The translations under genes and the position numbers were made by a program. Positions 8,804-17,270 of a stretch of 37,832 nt of DNA are shown piece by piece (the stretch's first letter is position 1; the number at the start of each line of letters is the position of its first letter). The DNA comes from Lachnospiraceae bacterium OF09-6 (GTDB lineage Bacteria; Bacillota; Clostridia; Lachnospirales; Lachnospiraceae), in the NCBI GenBank assembly GCA_003435055.1, contig QUMM01000032.1, positions 1 to 37,832 of the forward strand. The letters run 5' to 3'. Under the pieces are notes generated by a model. That model was not told where the DNA came from and did not search any database. It saw only the letters and a list, made by a program, of their open reading frames with translations.

Positions 8804-8843
8804 GAGGGATGTGAAAAACTCAATCGAGTTTTTTCACATCCTC
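8804..8843. terminator. Hairpin at the right end of the IS
   Basis: Arms GAGGGATGTGAAAAACTC and CGAGTTTTTTCACATCCTC pair with little loop, followed by a T run from 8845. It probably acts both as an IS end and as a terminator shielding plsX from transposase transcription. Confidence 0.65.
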
Positions 8844-8899
8844 ATTTTTTGATGTTGACAGAAGCTGCCGGCATTCTTATTACTGCAGAATAAAAACTG

Positions 8900-8928
8900 T
8901 TGATTTTTATATGGATGTCTTGTATGAT
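8900..8928 (+). promoter_or_regulatory. Predicted sigma-A promoter of plsX-acpP
   Basis: TTGATT at 8900-8905 and TATGAT at 8923-8928 with a 17-base spacer, about 27 bases before the plsX start. It lies outside the IS, 57 bases from its right border. Confidence 0.6.
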
Positions 8929-8954
8929 GATAGTTGTGAAACAGGAGGTAGATG

Positions 8955-9967
8955 ATGCAGGAAAAAATTAAGGTGGCAGTTGATGCAATGGGCGGAGACA
9001 ATGCCCCTGTAGAGCCTATTAAAGCAGCAGTAGAAGCTGTGAATGAGAATCCGGATATCAGAGTTGTTCTGGTTGGAAAAGAGGAAGTTATTCAGGGCGA
9101 GTTGAAAAAATATACTTATGACCCACAACGTATTGAGATTACAAATGCATCAGAAGTAATCGAGACGGGTGAGCCTCCGGTGAATGCGATCCGTAAGAAG
9201 AAGGATTCATCCATTGTAGTTGGAATGAATATGGTAAAGCATGGGGAAGCCGATGCGATCATATCCTCGGGAAGTACCGGAGCTGTCTTGGTTGGAGGAC
9301 AGCTGATCGTTGGAAGAATCAGAGGAATTGAGAGACCGCCACTGGCACCGCTGATTCCGACAGAAAAGGGAGTAGCTCTTCTGATTGACTGTGGAGCTAA
9401 TGTAGATGCCAGATCTTCTCATCTGGTACAGTTTGCAAAGATGGGATCCATTTACATGGAGAATGTAGTTGGCATTAAGAACCCGAGAGTCGGGCTGGTG
9501 AATATCGGAGCAGAAGAAGAGAAGGGAAATGCGCTGGTAAAAGAGACTTACCCATTATTGAAGGAATGTAAGGATATTAATTTTATTGGGAATGTGGAAG
9601 CAAGAGACATTCCGGCCGGTGTCTGTGATGTGATTGTCTGTGAAGCATTTGTGGGAAATGTCATTCTTAAATTATATGAAGCACGTCATCCGCATTAGTA
9701 CGCCAGATAAAAAAGGGCATGATGAGTACCCTTCGTTCCAAGATCGGAGCACTTCTGGTGAAGCCGGCATTAAAGAATACATTGAAGACATTTGATGCAT
9801 CCCAGTATGGTGGGGCACCGATGCTTGGATTAAAGGGACTGGTCGTAAAGACTCATGGAAGTGCAACAAGCAAAGAAATCAAACATGCAATTTTCCAGTG
9901 TACGCAATTCAGCAAAGAGCGTATTAACGAGAAAATAAAAGAACATATTCTTGAAGAGACAAATTAG
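8955..9967 (+). CDS. plsX: Phosphate acyltransferase PlsX, frameshifted
   Basis: PlsX makes acyl-phosphate from acyl-ACP, the first step of the PlsX/PlsY route to phosphatidic acid; PlsY and GpsA are encoded at 29.3-31.0 kb. Family marks are KVAVDAMGGDNAP at the N-terminus, ISSGSTGAVLVGGQ, and LKTFDASQYGGAPMLG near the end. The frame breaks at LKLYEARHPH (stop near 9696). One G added at 9681 restores LKLYEGTSSALVRQIKKGMMSTL and joins the second frame, giving about 338 residues, the usual length. ATG 8955 is preferred over 8952 because it is six bases from AGGAGG. The stop is 11 bases before acpP, so they form an operon. Confidence 0.92.
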
Positions 9968-9978
9968 GAGGTACAATT

Positions 9979-10212
9979 ATGGAACTTGAAAAACTTCAGA
10001 AAATCATTGCAGAGGTTATGAATGTGGACGAGGAAGAGATCACAATGGATACCACGTTTGTGGATGATCTGGGTGCTGACTCTCTGGATGTATATCAGAT
10101 CATCATGGGTATTGAAGAAGAGTTTGATATTGAGATCCCGAATGAAGAAGCTGAAAAGATCGTTTCTGTAGGAGATGCGGTAGAAGCTATCAAGAACGCA
10201 ATTGATGCGTAA
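9979..10212 (+). CDS. acpP: Acyl carrier protein
   Basis: Encodes 77 residues, the standard ACP length, strongly acidic. The 4'-phosphopantetheine attachment Ser lies in GADSLDVYQIIMGIEE (about residue 36). Carries acyl chains in type II fatty acid synthesis and feeds PlsX, encoded just upstream. The start ATG follows GGAGG by seven bases. A strong terminator follows, so plsX-acpP is probably a two-gene unit separate from rnc. Confidence 0.97.
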   Translation: MELEKLQKIIAEVMNVDEEEITMDTTFVDDLGADSLDVYQIIMGIEEEFDIEIPNEEAEKIVSVGDAVEAIKNAIDA

Positions 10213-10223
10213 ATTTGATCTTT

Positions 10224-10253
10224 GAGGGTGCCGTTTTTGTGCACCCTCTTTTT
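10224..10253 (+). terminator. Intrinsic terminator after acpP
   Basis: GAGGGTGC (10224-10231) pairs with GCACCCTC (10241-10248), followed by TTTTT. Confidence 0.9.
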
Positions 10254-10269
10254 ATGATATCAGGGTTAA

Positions 10270-10411
10270 AAGGTCTGAATCCACGTGAGCTTGCTCATAA
10301 GTGGATGAAAGACCTTGGAACCCACCCAATATGAGCATAAAAGTGGGATTTTGATCCCACGATATGCGAATAGTGGGGAGGATTGTGGGAGTGCGAAGCA
10401 CGAAGCAATCC
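10270..10411. repeat. Palindrome-rich intergenic element between acpP and rnc
   Basis: Three hairpins in 140 bases. The first is nested: AAGGTCT/AGACCTT (10270-10276, 10310-10316) around ATCCAC/GTGGAT around TGAGC/GCTCA. The second is GTGGGAT/ATCCCAC (10343-10360). The third is GGATTG/CAATCC (10380-10411) with inner GTGC-GAA-GCAC. No coding potential was seen. It could be a REP/MITE-like repeat or a structured leader of the rnc operon. Confidence 0.7.
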
Positions 10412-10446
10412 GTAGCTATCATACAAGATAAATTATGAGGTGAAAC

Positions 10447-11139
10447 ATGAACAGAGATTTAAAAGAACTGGAAGGAAAGATTGGCTATACTTTTCAGAAT
10501 AAGGAACTGATGGAAAATGCGATGCGACACAGTTCCTATGCCAATGAAACCAGAAAAAAATTAAAAGATAATGAACGTCTGGAGTTCCTGGGAGATGCAG
10601 TGCTGGAACTGTCCAGCAGCGAATTTATTTTTGAAAATTATCCGGCTATGCCAGAAGGGGACATGACCAAGCTACGCGCCAGTATTGTGTGTGAACCGAC
10701 CCTGGCTCAGTGTGCGGCAGTGATTGAACTGGGATCTTTCCTGCGTCTCGGAAAGGGAGAAGAACTGACCGGCGGACGATTCCGTGATTCCATTGTTTCT
10801 GATGCCATGGAGGCATTGATCGGTGCCATTTATTTGGATGGTGGTTTTGCTAGTGCAAAAGAATTTGTATATGAATTTATTTTAAATGATATAGAGAATA
10901 AAAAACTCTTTTATGATAGCAAAACTATCCTGCAGGAGATTGTACAGAGTTCCTTTAAAGGACAGCCGATGTCATATCATCTGGTGAGAGAGGAAGGCCC
11001 GGATCACGATAAAACATTTGTCATGCAGTTATTTATCGGAGACAGGGGCTTTGAAGAAGGAAGTGGCAGGACGAAAAAAAGCGCAGAGCAGCAGGCAGCT
11101 TATCGAACGATCATCACCCTGAAAGGACAAGCAAAATAG
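10447..11139 (+). CDS. rnc: Ribonuclease III
   Basis: Double-strand-specific endoribonuclease for rRNA and mRNA processing. Encodes 230 residues: the catalytic domain (about 5-150) holds the family motif ERLEFLGDAVLEL with metal-binding acidic residues and a second acidic site in VSDAMEALIGAIYLDGG; a double-stranded RNA-binding domain fills about 158-228 (ILQEIVQSSFKGQPMSYHL to KKSAEQQAAYRTI). ATG 10447 follows GAGGTGAAAC. The stop codon is immediately followed by the smc start, so the two are translationally coupled. The long palindromic leader upstream could itself be an RNase III substrate, which is an inference only. Confidence 0.97.
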   Translation: MNRDLKELEGKIGYTFQNKELMENAMRHSSYANETRKKLKDNERLEFLGDAVLELSSSEFIFENYPAMPEGDMTKLRASIVCEPTLAQCAAVIELGSFLRLGKGEELTGGRFRDSIVSDAMEALIGAIYLDGGFASAKEFVYEFILNDIENKKLFYDSKTILQEIVQSSFKGQPMSYHLVREEGPDHDKTFVMQLFIGDRGFEEGSGRTKKSAEQQAAYRTIITLKGQAK

Positions 11140-14100
11140 ATGTATTTAAAAAGCATAGAAGTGCATGGATTCAAATCCTTTGCGAATAAGCTGAAGTTCC
11201 AGTTTCATAATGGAATTACCGGTATTGTAGGACCAAATGGAAGTGGAAAGAGCAATGTGGGTGATGCTGTCAGATGGGTGCTTGGTGAACAGAGCGTGAA
11301 GCAGCTGCGTGGTTCCAACATGCAGGATGTTATTTTTTCCGGTACAGAGAATCGAAAGCCGCTGGGATTCGCCATGGTATCCATTACGCTGGATAATTCA
11401 GATCATCAGCTTCCGGTAGATTATAACGAGGTTACAGTAACCAGAAGGCTGTATCGTTCCGGTGAAAGCGAATATCTGATCAATGGTACAGCATGCCGTC
11501 TTCGTGACGTGAAAGAACTTTTTTATGATACTGGTATCGGTAAGGAAGGATATTCCATTATCGGTCAGGGACAGATCGATAAGATCTTAAACGGTAAACC
11601 GGAAGAGAGACGAGAGCTGTTTGATGAGGCAGCCGGAATCGTGAAGTTCAAACGGCGCAAGCTGTCTGCTCAGAAAAAACTGGAAGATGAGAATAACAAT
11701 CTTACCCGTATCAATGATATTTTGTCGGAACTTACCCGTCAGGTGGGACCTCTGGAGCGTCAGGCGGAAAAGGCAAAAATCTACCTGAAAAAAAGAGATG
11801 AATTAAAACAGCTGGACATTAATATGTTTTTACTGGAAAAGGAACGAATGTCTGGCCAGCTGAAGGATGTAGAGAATAAAATTCTGATTTCCGATCACGA
11901 TATGGAGACGGTGAAGAACAAGCTGGAACAGATCCGTGCCGAGTACGAGAAGATTGAACAGGAACTGGAAACTCTGGATCAGACGATTGAAGAAAAGAAA
12001 AATGAGCTGAATCAGGGGCGTATGGTGAAACAGCAGCTGGAGAATCAGATTGAGCTGTTGAAGGAACAGATTCGGTCTGCGTCCATGAATGATGAGCATT
12101 TTCAGAGCCGTATGGCTGGAATTGAAGAATCTTTGAAAAGTTGTCAGCAGGAACTGACAACGGAAGAAAAGAACAATGAAGGCCTGAAAAAAGAACTGGA
12201 AGAAGCGGCGGAAAAAGAACAGAGATGCACAAAGCAGCTTCAGGAAATCACAGAACAGGCAGAGCAGTTGGAGAAACAGATTGCTGCGGGGCGAAACAAG
12301 CTGATTACGTTACTGAATGAACGGTCTAATACAAAGGCCAGAATGCAGCGTTTTGAGACCATGAAAGAACAGATCCAGATCCGGAATTCCCAGCTGACCC
12401 AGCGGATGCTGTCGGCAAAGACAGAGCAGAATCAGCGTGAGACAGTACGAGCCGGCTATCAGAAAGAATATGAAGCTATCACAGCGAAGATCCATGAACT
12501 GACGGAAGAGAATACCCGTATTGAAGAGGGCATCAATGAGATACAAAAAGAACTGATTGCCAGTTCCAGAGAACTGGAAGCAACCAAAGAAGACTATAGC
12601 AGAAATGTATCCCGTCTGGAAGCGCTGCGGAACATGACGGAACGCTATGACGGTTATGGCAACAGTATCCGCCGTGTTATGGAGAAAAAGGACAGTGTAT
12701 CCGGTATCTATGGAGTGGTTGCAGATCTGGTCAAGACAGAAAAGAAGTATGAGGCGGCTATAGAAACTGCTCTTGGCGGCAGTATTCAGAATATTGTTAC
12801 AGATAATGAGAATACAGCCAAGGCTATGATCGAATATCTGAAGAAAAATAAGTTTGGACGTGCAACATTCCTTCCGTTAAGTGCAATTCGAAAAAAAGGC
12901 GGTCTTGGCAATGATCAGGCATTATATGAACCGGGAGCCATTGGTGTGGCCAGTACGCTGGTGGATACCGACGACCGGTATGAAACCCTTGTGGAATATC
13001 TGCTGGGTAAGACTCTGATCGTGGATCACATCGATCATGCGATTGCGATTGCCAGAAAGTATCGCCAGTCTCTGCGCATTGTTACGCTGGAGGGTGATCT
13101 GTTAAGCCCGGGTGGTTCCATGTCTGGTGGTGCCTTTAAGAATTCCAGTAATTTGCTGGGCCGAAGAAGAGAAATGGAAGACTTGGAGGAGAAAGTCCGG
13201 TCATCAAAAGAGCGTGTTTTGCAGCTTCAGAAACAGATTGAAGAGATCCGGCAGAAGCGTACCAGGGAACGGGAAGAACTGGTGAAGCGGACGGAGCAGA
13301 TGCAGGCAGAGTATCTGAATCAGAATACATTGAAACTGAAGCTGCAGGAGATCCAGACACAGAATGCCAAAATGCTCTCGGATCATAAGTCTCTGCAGAA
13401 TGAGGTGAATGAGATTCAGCAGCAGATGGCAGAGATTGAAGAAGAACATGTGCAGATTGAAAAGGAAATGGATCTTTCCAGAGAACAGGAAGCACATCTG
13501 GAGACACAGATCAAAACATGGCAGTCCAAACTGGAGGAGAAAAAGGCAGATCAGGAAGAACAGAACCGGGTTTGCAATGAAGTACATACACAGACCATGG
13601 CTCTTCACCAAAAGGAAGAGTTCATTTGTCAGAATCTGCAGCGTATTCACAGCGAAGAAGGGCATTTGCTGGAAGAAAAGAAAAGTCTTCAGGAGAATCT
13701 GTCCGGTTCCAGAGAAGATATAGAAAAAAAAGAAGCGCAGATTCAGGAAATTCAGGAATCCATTCTTCATGCAGAGCAGGCAGAAACAGATACGGAAAAA
13801 GTGCTGAGTCAGTTTACGGAAGAACGAAATGAAAAGAATCGTTCCCATAAAGAATTTTTCCAGGTGAGAGAAGACTTGAGTAATCAGCTCAGCGATCTGG
13901 ATAAAGAACATTTCCGACTGGATAACCAGAAAGAACGACTCAGTGATTATCTGGAGCGTCAGATTAACTACATGTGGGAAGAATATGAACTGACAGCCAG
14001 TGAGGCAGAAAAATTCCGGGATGAAGAACTGGAGCATTCCCCGCAGCTGAAGAAGATGATTTCACAGTTAAAGGGAGAAATTAAGGCACTTGGTCCCGTC

Positions 14101-14700
14101 AATGTCAATGCCATTGAAGAATATAAAGAACTTCATGAACGGCATGAATTCCTGTCGGCACAGCATGCAGATCTGGTGAAGGCCGGTGAAGACCTGAAGA
14201 AGATCATTACCGAGTTGGATGAGGGAATGCGCCGCCAGTTTAAAGAAAAATTTGCTATTATGCAGCAGGAATTTGAAAAGGCGTTCAAAGAATTGTTTGG
14301 CGGCGGAAAAGGAAGCCTGGAACTGGTTGAGGATGAAGATATCCTGGAGGCAGGAATTCGCATTATTGCACAGCCACCGGGAAAGAAACTGGTGAACATG
14401 ATGCAGATGTCAGGTGGGGAAAAGGCGCTGACCGCGATCGCACTTTTATTTGCAATCCAGAATATGAAGCCATCTCCGTTCTGTCTGCTTGACGAGATCG
14501 AGGCTGCACTGGATGAAAACAATGTATCCCGATATGCAAATTACCTTCACAAGTTGACAAAAAACACGCAGTTTATTATTATAACACATAGACGTGGAAC
14601 AATGGCTGTTGCAGACAGACTGTATGGTATCACCATGCAGGAGAAGGGGGTTTCCACCCAGGTTTCCGTCAATATGGTGGAAGACGAATTAGATCAGTAG
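11140..14700 (+). CDS. smc: Chromosome segregation protein SMC
   Basis: Condensin ATPase that compacts and separates chromosomes with ScpA/ScpB (not in the window). Encodes 1186 residues, the usual length. Walker A GPNGSGKS is at about 31-38 and the Q-loop region GEQSVKQLRG follows. Long coiled coils (about 170-500 and 680-1010, Glu/Lys/Gln-rich heptads) flank a hinge at about 515-670 (YGVVADLVKTEKKYEAAIETALGG, GGSMSGGAF). The C-terminal head has the signature MSGGEKALTAIALLFAI (about 1090) and Walker B FCLLDEIEAALDE (about 1115). No frame break despite its length. Starts directly at the rnc stop without a gap; the order rnc-smc-ftsY is conserved in Firmicutes. Confidence 0.98.
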   Translation: MYLKSIEVHGFKSFANKLKFQFHNGITGIVGPNGSGKSNVGDAVRWVLGEQSVKQLRGSNMQDVIFSGTENRKPLGFAMVSITLDNSDHQLPVDYNEVTVTRRLYRSGESEYLINGTACRLRDVKELFYDTGIGKEGYSIIGQGQIDKILNGKPEERRELFDEAAGIVKFKRRKLSAQKKLEDENNNLTRINDILSELTRQVGPLERQAEKAKIYLKKRDELKQLDINMFLLEKERMSGQLKDVENKILISDHDMETVKNKLEQIRAEYEKIEQELETLDQTIEEKKNELNQGRMVKQQLENQIELLKEQIRSASMNDEHFQSRMAGIEESLKSCQQELTTEEKNNEGLKKELEEAAEKEQRCTKQLQEITEQAEQLEKQIAAGRNKLITLLNERSNTKARMQRFETMKEQIQIRNSQLTQRMLSAKTEQNQRETVRAGYQKEYEAITAKIHELTEENTRIEEGINEIQKELIASSRELEATKEDYSRNVSRLEALRNMTERYDGYGNSIRRVMEKKDSVSGIYGVVADLVKTEKKYEAAIETALGGSIQNIVTDNENTAKAMIEYLKKNKFGRATFLPLSAIRKKGGLGNDQALYEPGAIGVASTLVDTDDRYETLVEYLLGKTLIVDHIDHAIAIARKYRQSLRIVTLEGDLLSPGGSMSGGAFKNSSNLLGRRREMEDLEEKVRSSKERVLQLQKQIEEIRQKRTREREELVKRTEQMQAEYLNQNTLKLKLQEIQTQNAKMLSDHKSLQNEVNEIQQQMAEIEEEHVQIEKEMDLSREQEAHLETQIKTWQSKLEEKKADQEEQNRVCNEVHTQTMALHQKEEFICQNLQRIHSEEGHLLEEKKSLQENLSGSREDIEKKEAQIQEIQESILHAEQAETDTEKVLSQFTEERNEKNRSHKEFFQVREDLSNQLSDLDKEHFRLDNQKERLSDYLERQINYMWEEYELTASEAEKFRDEELEHSPQLKKMISQLKGEIKALGPVNVNAIEEYKELHERHEFLSAQHADLVKAGEDLKKIITELDEGMRRQFKEKFAIMQQEFEKAFKELFGGGKGSLELVEDEDILEAGIRIIAQPPGKKLVNMMQMSGGEKALTAIALLFAIQNMKPSPFCLLDEIEAALDENNVSRYANYLHKLTKNTQFIIITHRRGTMAVADRLYGITMQEKGVSTQVSVNMVEDELDQ

Positions 14701-14713
14701 GGAGGAATCTTTC

Positions 14714-15652
14714 ATGGAAGAAAAAAAAGGCTTTTTTAAGCGGCTGGCAGAGGGCCTGACAAAAACGAGAGACAATATTGTGGCCGGAATTGATAATATA
14801 TTCAGTGGTTTTTCCAGTATTGATGATGATTTTTACGATGAGATCGAAGAGACTCTGGTGATGGGAGATCTTGGTATCAATGCCACCACAGCAATTATTG
14901 AAAAATTAAAAGAGGCAGTCAAAGAGAATAATATCAAAGAGCCGGAGGAGTGCAAGCGGTATCTGATCGAAAGTATCAAGGAACAGATGGACGTGGGCGA
15001 GACAGCTTATGAATTTGAAAACCGGAAGTCTGTTGTGCTGGTGATCGGTGTCAACGGCGTGGGAAAGACCACCAGCGTTGGCAAGCTGGCCGGCAAGTTG
15101 AAGGATCAGGGGAAAAAGGTAATTCTCGCAGCGGCAGATACGTTCCGTGCGGCAGCGGGAGAACAGTTGACAGAATGGGCGAATCGTGCAGGTGTGGAGA
15201 TTATCAGTGGACAGGAAGGATCAGATCCGGCGGCTGTTGTCTATGATGCGGTTGCGGCGGCCAAGGCCAGAAATGCGGATGTACTGCTTTGCGATACTGC
15301 TGGAAGGCTACATAACAAAAAGAATCTGATGAGCGAGCTGGCCAAGATCAACCGAATTCTGGAAAAAGAATATCCGGAAGCCTATCGTGAGACTCTGGTG
15401 GTACTGGACGGCACAACCGGACAGAACGCGCTGGTACAGGCGAGGGAATTCTCAGAAGCAGCCAATATCACCGGTATTATCCTGACAAAGCTGGATGGTA
15501 CTGCCAAAGGTGGTATTGCCATTGCCATTCATTCAGAACTGGGTATCCCGGTTAAATATATTGGTGTAGGAGAAAGCATCGATGATCTGCAGAAGTTTGA
15601 TGCAGATGAATTTGTAAACGCATTGTTTTTAAATGAAAAGGACGCAGAATAG
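14714..15652 (+). CDS. ftsY: Signal recognition particle receptor FtsY
   Basis: SRP receptor GTPase that docks ribosome-SRP complexes at the membrane, partner of Ffh (17271). Encodes 312 residues: the NG domain with only a very short N-terminal extension, as in many Gram-positives. Motifs: G1 [16 protein letters not shown] (about 114), [12 protein letters not shown]3 [14 protein letters not shown]4 [10 protein letters not shown], and the closing [20 protein letters not shown]. Ribosome binding site GGGAGGA lies 13 bases after smc. Two bases separate its stop from ilvA. Confidence 0.98.
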   Translation: MEEKKGFFKRLAEGLTKTRDNIVAGIDNIFSGFSSIDDDFYDEIEETLVMGDLGINATTAIIEKLKEAVKENNIKEPEECKRYLIESIKEQMDVGETAYEFENRKSVVLVIGVNGVGKTTSVGKLAGKLKDQGKKVILAAADTFRAAAGEQLTEWANRAGVEIISGQEGSDPAAVVYDAVAAAKARNADVLLCDTAGRLHNKKNLMSELAKINRILEKEYPEAYRETLVVLDGTTGQNALVQAREFSEAANITGIILTKLDGTAKGGIAIAIHSELGIPVKYIGVGESIDDLQKFDADEFVNALFLNEKDAE

Positions 15653-15654
15653 AG

Positions 15655-16878
15655 ATGGAATTTACAGAATTAACATTAGAGAATTTTGAAGAAGCGGCGG
15701 AAGTCGTCAAAAGAGTCACACAGGAGACCAAGCTGGTATACAGCAAGTATTTCAGTGAACAGACCGGGAATAAAGTCTATCTGAAGCCAGAGAATATGCA
15801 GGTCACAGGAGCGTACAAGATCCGTGGCGCTTATTATCGCATATCTAAGCTGGCAAAAGAGGATCAGGAAAAAGGTTTGATTACAGCCTCTGCCGGAAAC
15901 CATGCACAGGGCGTGGCTTATGCGGCAAAGGAACTGGGAGTAAAGGCGGTTGTCGTTATGCCAACTACGACTCCATTGATGAAAGTGAATCGTACCAAGA
16001 GCTATGGCGCAGAAGTAGTGCTTCATGGCAATGTCTATGACGAAGCGTGTGAACATGCTTATAAGCTGGCAGAAGAAAATGGATATACCTTTATTCATCC
16101 ATTTGACGATCTGGGCGTGGCAACCGGACAGGGAACCATTGCCATGGAGATTGTGAAGGAACTTCCTCTGGTAGATTATATTCTGGTACCAGTAGGAGGA
16201 GGAGGACTGGCTACCGGTGTTTCTACTCTGGCGAAGATGCTGAACCCAAATATTAAAGTAATCGGTGTAGAACCGGCAGGTGCCAACTGTCTTCAGGAAT
16301 CACTGAAGAATGGGGAAGTGACAACACTGCCATCTATTAATACGATTGCAGATGGTACTGCTGTTAAGACTCCTGGAAGTAAAATATTCCCATATCTTCA
16401 GAAAAACTTGGATGATGTGATTACTGTCACAGATGATGAACTGATCGTTGCATTCCTGGATATGGTAGAAAATCACAAAATGATCGTAGAAAATTCAGGA
16501 TTACTTACAGTAGCAGCACTGAAACATCTGGATGTGAAAAATAAGAAGATTGTATCGGTACTTAGCGGTGGCAACATGGATGTCATTACCATGTCTTCTG
16601 TGGTACAGTTTGGTCTGATTCAGCGAGACCGTATTTTTACAGTATCTGTACTGCTGCCAGATTCTCCTGGTGAACTGACAAAAGTATCTGCGGTCATTGC
16701 AAAGATGCAGGGAAATGTCATCAAGCTGGAACATAATCAGTTTATCAGTACCAACCGTTCCAAAGCAGTGGAACTGAAGATTACCATGGAAGCATTTGGA
16801 ACAGAACATAAGAATCAGATCGTGAAAGCTCTGGAAGAAGCAGGGTACAAGCCACGCCTGATCAGAGCCAATCCATAA
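15655..16878 (+). CDS. ilvA: Threonine ammonia-lyase with ACT domain
   Basis: PLP enzyme converting threonine to 2-oxobutanoate and ammonia, feeding isoleucine or propionate formation. Encodes 407 residues. The PLP Lys is in VTGAYKIRGAYYR (about residue 54), the substrate-loop motif is SAGNHAQGVAYAA, and the PLP phosphate loop is VGGGGLATG. The catalytic domain runs to about 320. A C-terminal ACT-type domain (about 328-405, VSVLLPDSPGELTKVSAVIAKMQGN) makes it the medium form, longer than TdcB, with one regulatory domain where the large biosynthetic IlvA has two. It starts two bases after ftsY, an unusual neighbour for an amino-acid enzyme, and is followed by a new promoter. Confidence 0.93.
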   Translation: MEFTELTLENFEEAAEVVKRVTQETKLVYSKYFSEQTGNKVYLKPENMQVTGAYKIRGAYYRISKLAKEDQEKGLITASAGNHAQGVAYAAKELGVKAVVVMPTTTPLMKVNRTKSYGAEVVLHGNVYDEACEHAYKLAEENGYTFIHPFDDLGVATGQGTIAMEIVKELPLVDYILVPVGGGGLATGVSTLAKMLNPNIKVIGVEPAGANCLQESLKNGEVTTLPSINTIADGTAVKTPGSKIFPYLQKNLDDVITVTDDELIVAFLDMVENHKMIVENSGLLTVAALKHLDVKNKKIVSVLSGGNMDVITMSSVVQFGLIQRDRIFTVSVLLPDSPGELTKVSAVIAKMQGNVIKLEHNQFISTNRSKAVELKITMEAFGTEHKNQIVKALEEAGYKPRLIRANP

Positions 16879-16905
16879 GAAAATAAAATTGTCAAGAAAA
16901 AATAC

Positions 16906-16934
16906 TTGACATTGCGAAGCAATTAGTTTATGAT
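16906..16934 (+). promoter_or_regulatory. Strong sigma-A promoter of ylxM-ffh
   Basis: Near-consensus TTGACA (16906-16911), 17-base spacer, TATGAT (16929-16934). The -10 box covers the ATG at 16930 and lies just upstream of ATG 16951, so it decides in favour of the latter as start of ylxM and predicts a 5' leader of only about 10 bases. Confidence 0.75.
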
Positions 16935-16950
16935 GTCAAAGGTGATAGAA

Positions 16951-17268
16951 ATGGAACGATTTGTGGAGCAGACTTTATTATATGATTTTTATGGTGAGTT
17001 GCTGACAGAGCATCAGCGCCAGGTATATGAAGATGTGGTATTGAATGATTATTCCTGCACAGAAGTTGCAAGGGAGTACGACATCAGCAGACAGGGCGTA
17101 CATGATTTAATCAAGCGCTGCAACAAGATATTAGCTCATTATGAAGAACAGTTGCATCTGGTTGAGAAGTTTCTTTCTATTAAAGAAAAAGTAGCACAGA
17201 TTCATGAACTGGCTAAGGGTCAGCAGGACATTGAGCAAATATGCAGTGAGATACTGGAGGAATTATAA
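16951..17268 (+). CDS. ylxM: YlxM-family SRP-associated HTH protein
   Basis: Encodes 105 residues. A sigma-factor-like helix-turn-helix ([31 protein letters not shown], about residues 22-52) is followed by a helical tail rich in Lys/Glu. YlxM (UPF0122) proteins are encoded next to ffh in Firmicutes and have been linked to the SRP pathway. ATG 16951 is chosen because an upstream ATG falls inside the promoter -10 box and GGTGAT sits just before 16951. The stop is two bases before ffh, implying a tight operon. Confidence 0.93.
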   Translation: MERFVEQTLLYDFYGELLTEHQRQVYEDVVLNDYSCTEVAREYDISRQGVHDLIKRCNKILAHYEEQLHLVEKFLSIKEKVAQIHELAKGQQDIEQICSEILEEL

Positions 17269-17270
17269 TA

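Larger units (their letters stand above)
7054..8843 (+). mobile_element. IS1182-family insertion sequence
   Basis: One transposase gene flanked by short imperfect inverted ends: GGGGCTGTGAAATAAC at the left (from 7054) and, read from the right end on the minus strand, GAGGATGTGAAAAAAC (ending 8843). Both ends carry strong hairpins. The ends are set by this match alone and could be off by several bases. No target duplication was found at these borders, which would fit a later deletion or wrong borders. Confidence 0.7.

Noticed and set aside
13204..14037. Long open frame on the minus strand (277 codons)
   Set aside because: Lies wholly antisense to the smc coiled coil; composition is the Phe/Leu-rich mirror of Glu/Lys codons and there is no ribosome binding site.
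16930..16950. Earlier start codon for ylxM
   Set aside because: The ATG at 16930 lies within the predicted -10 box, so it would be upstream of the transcript start.
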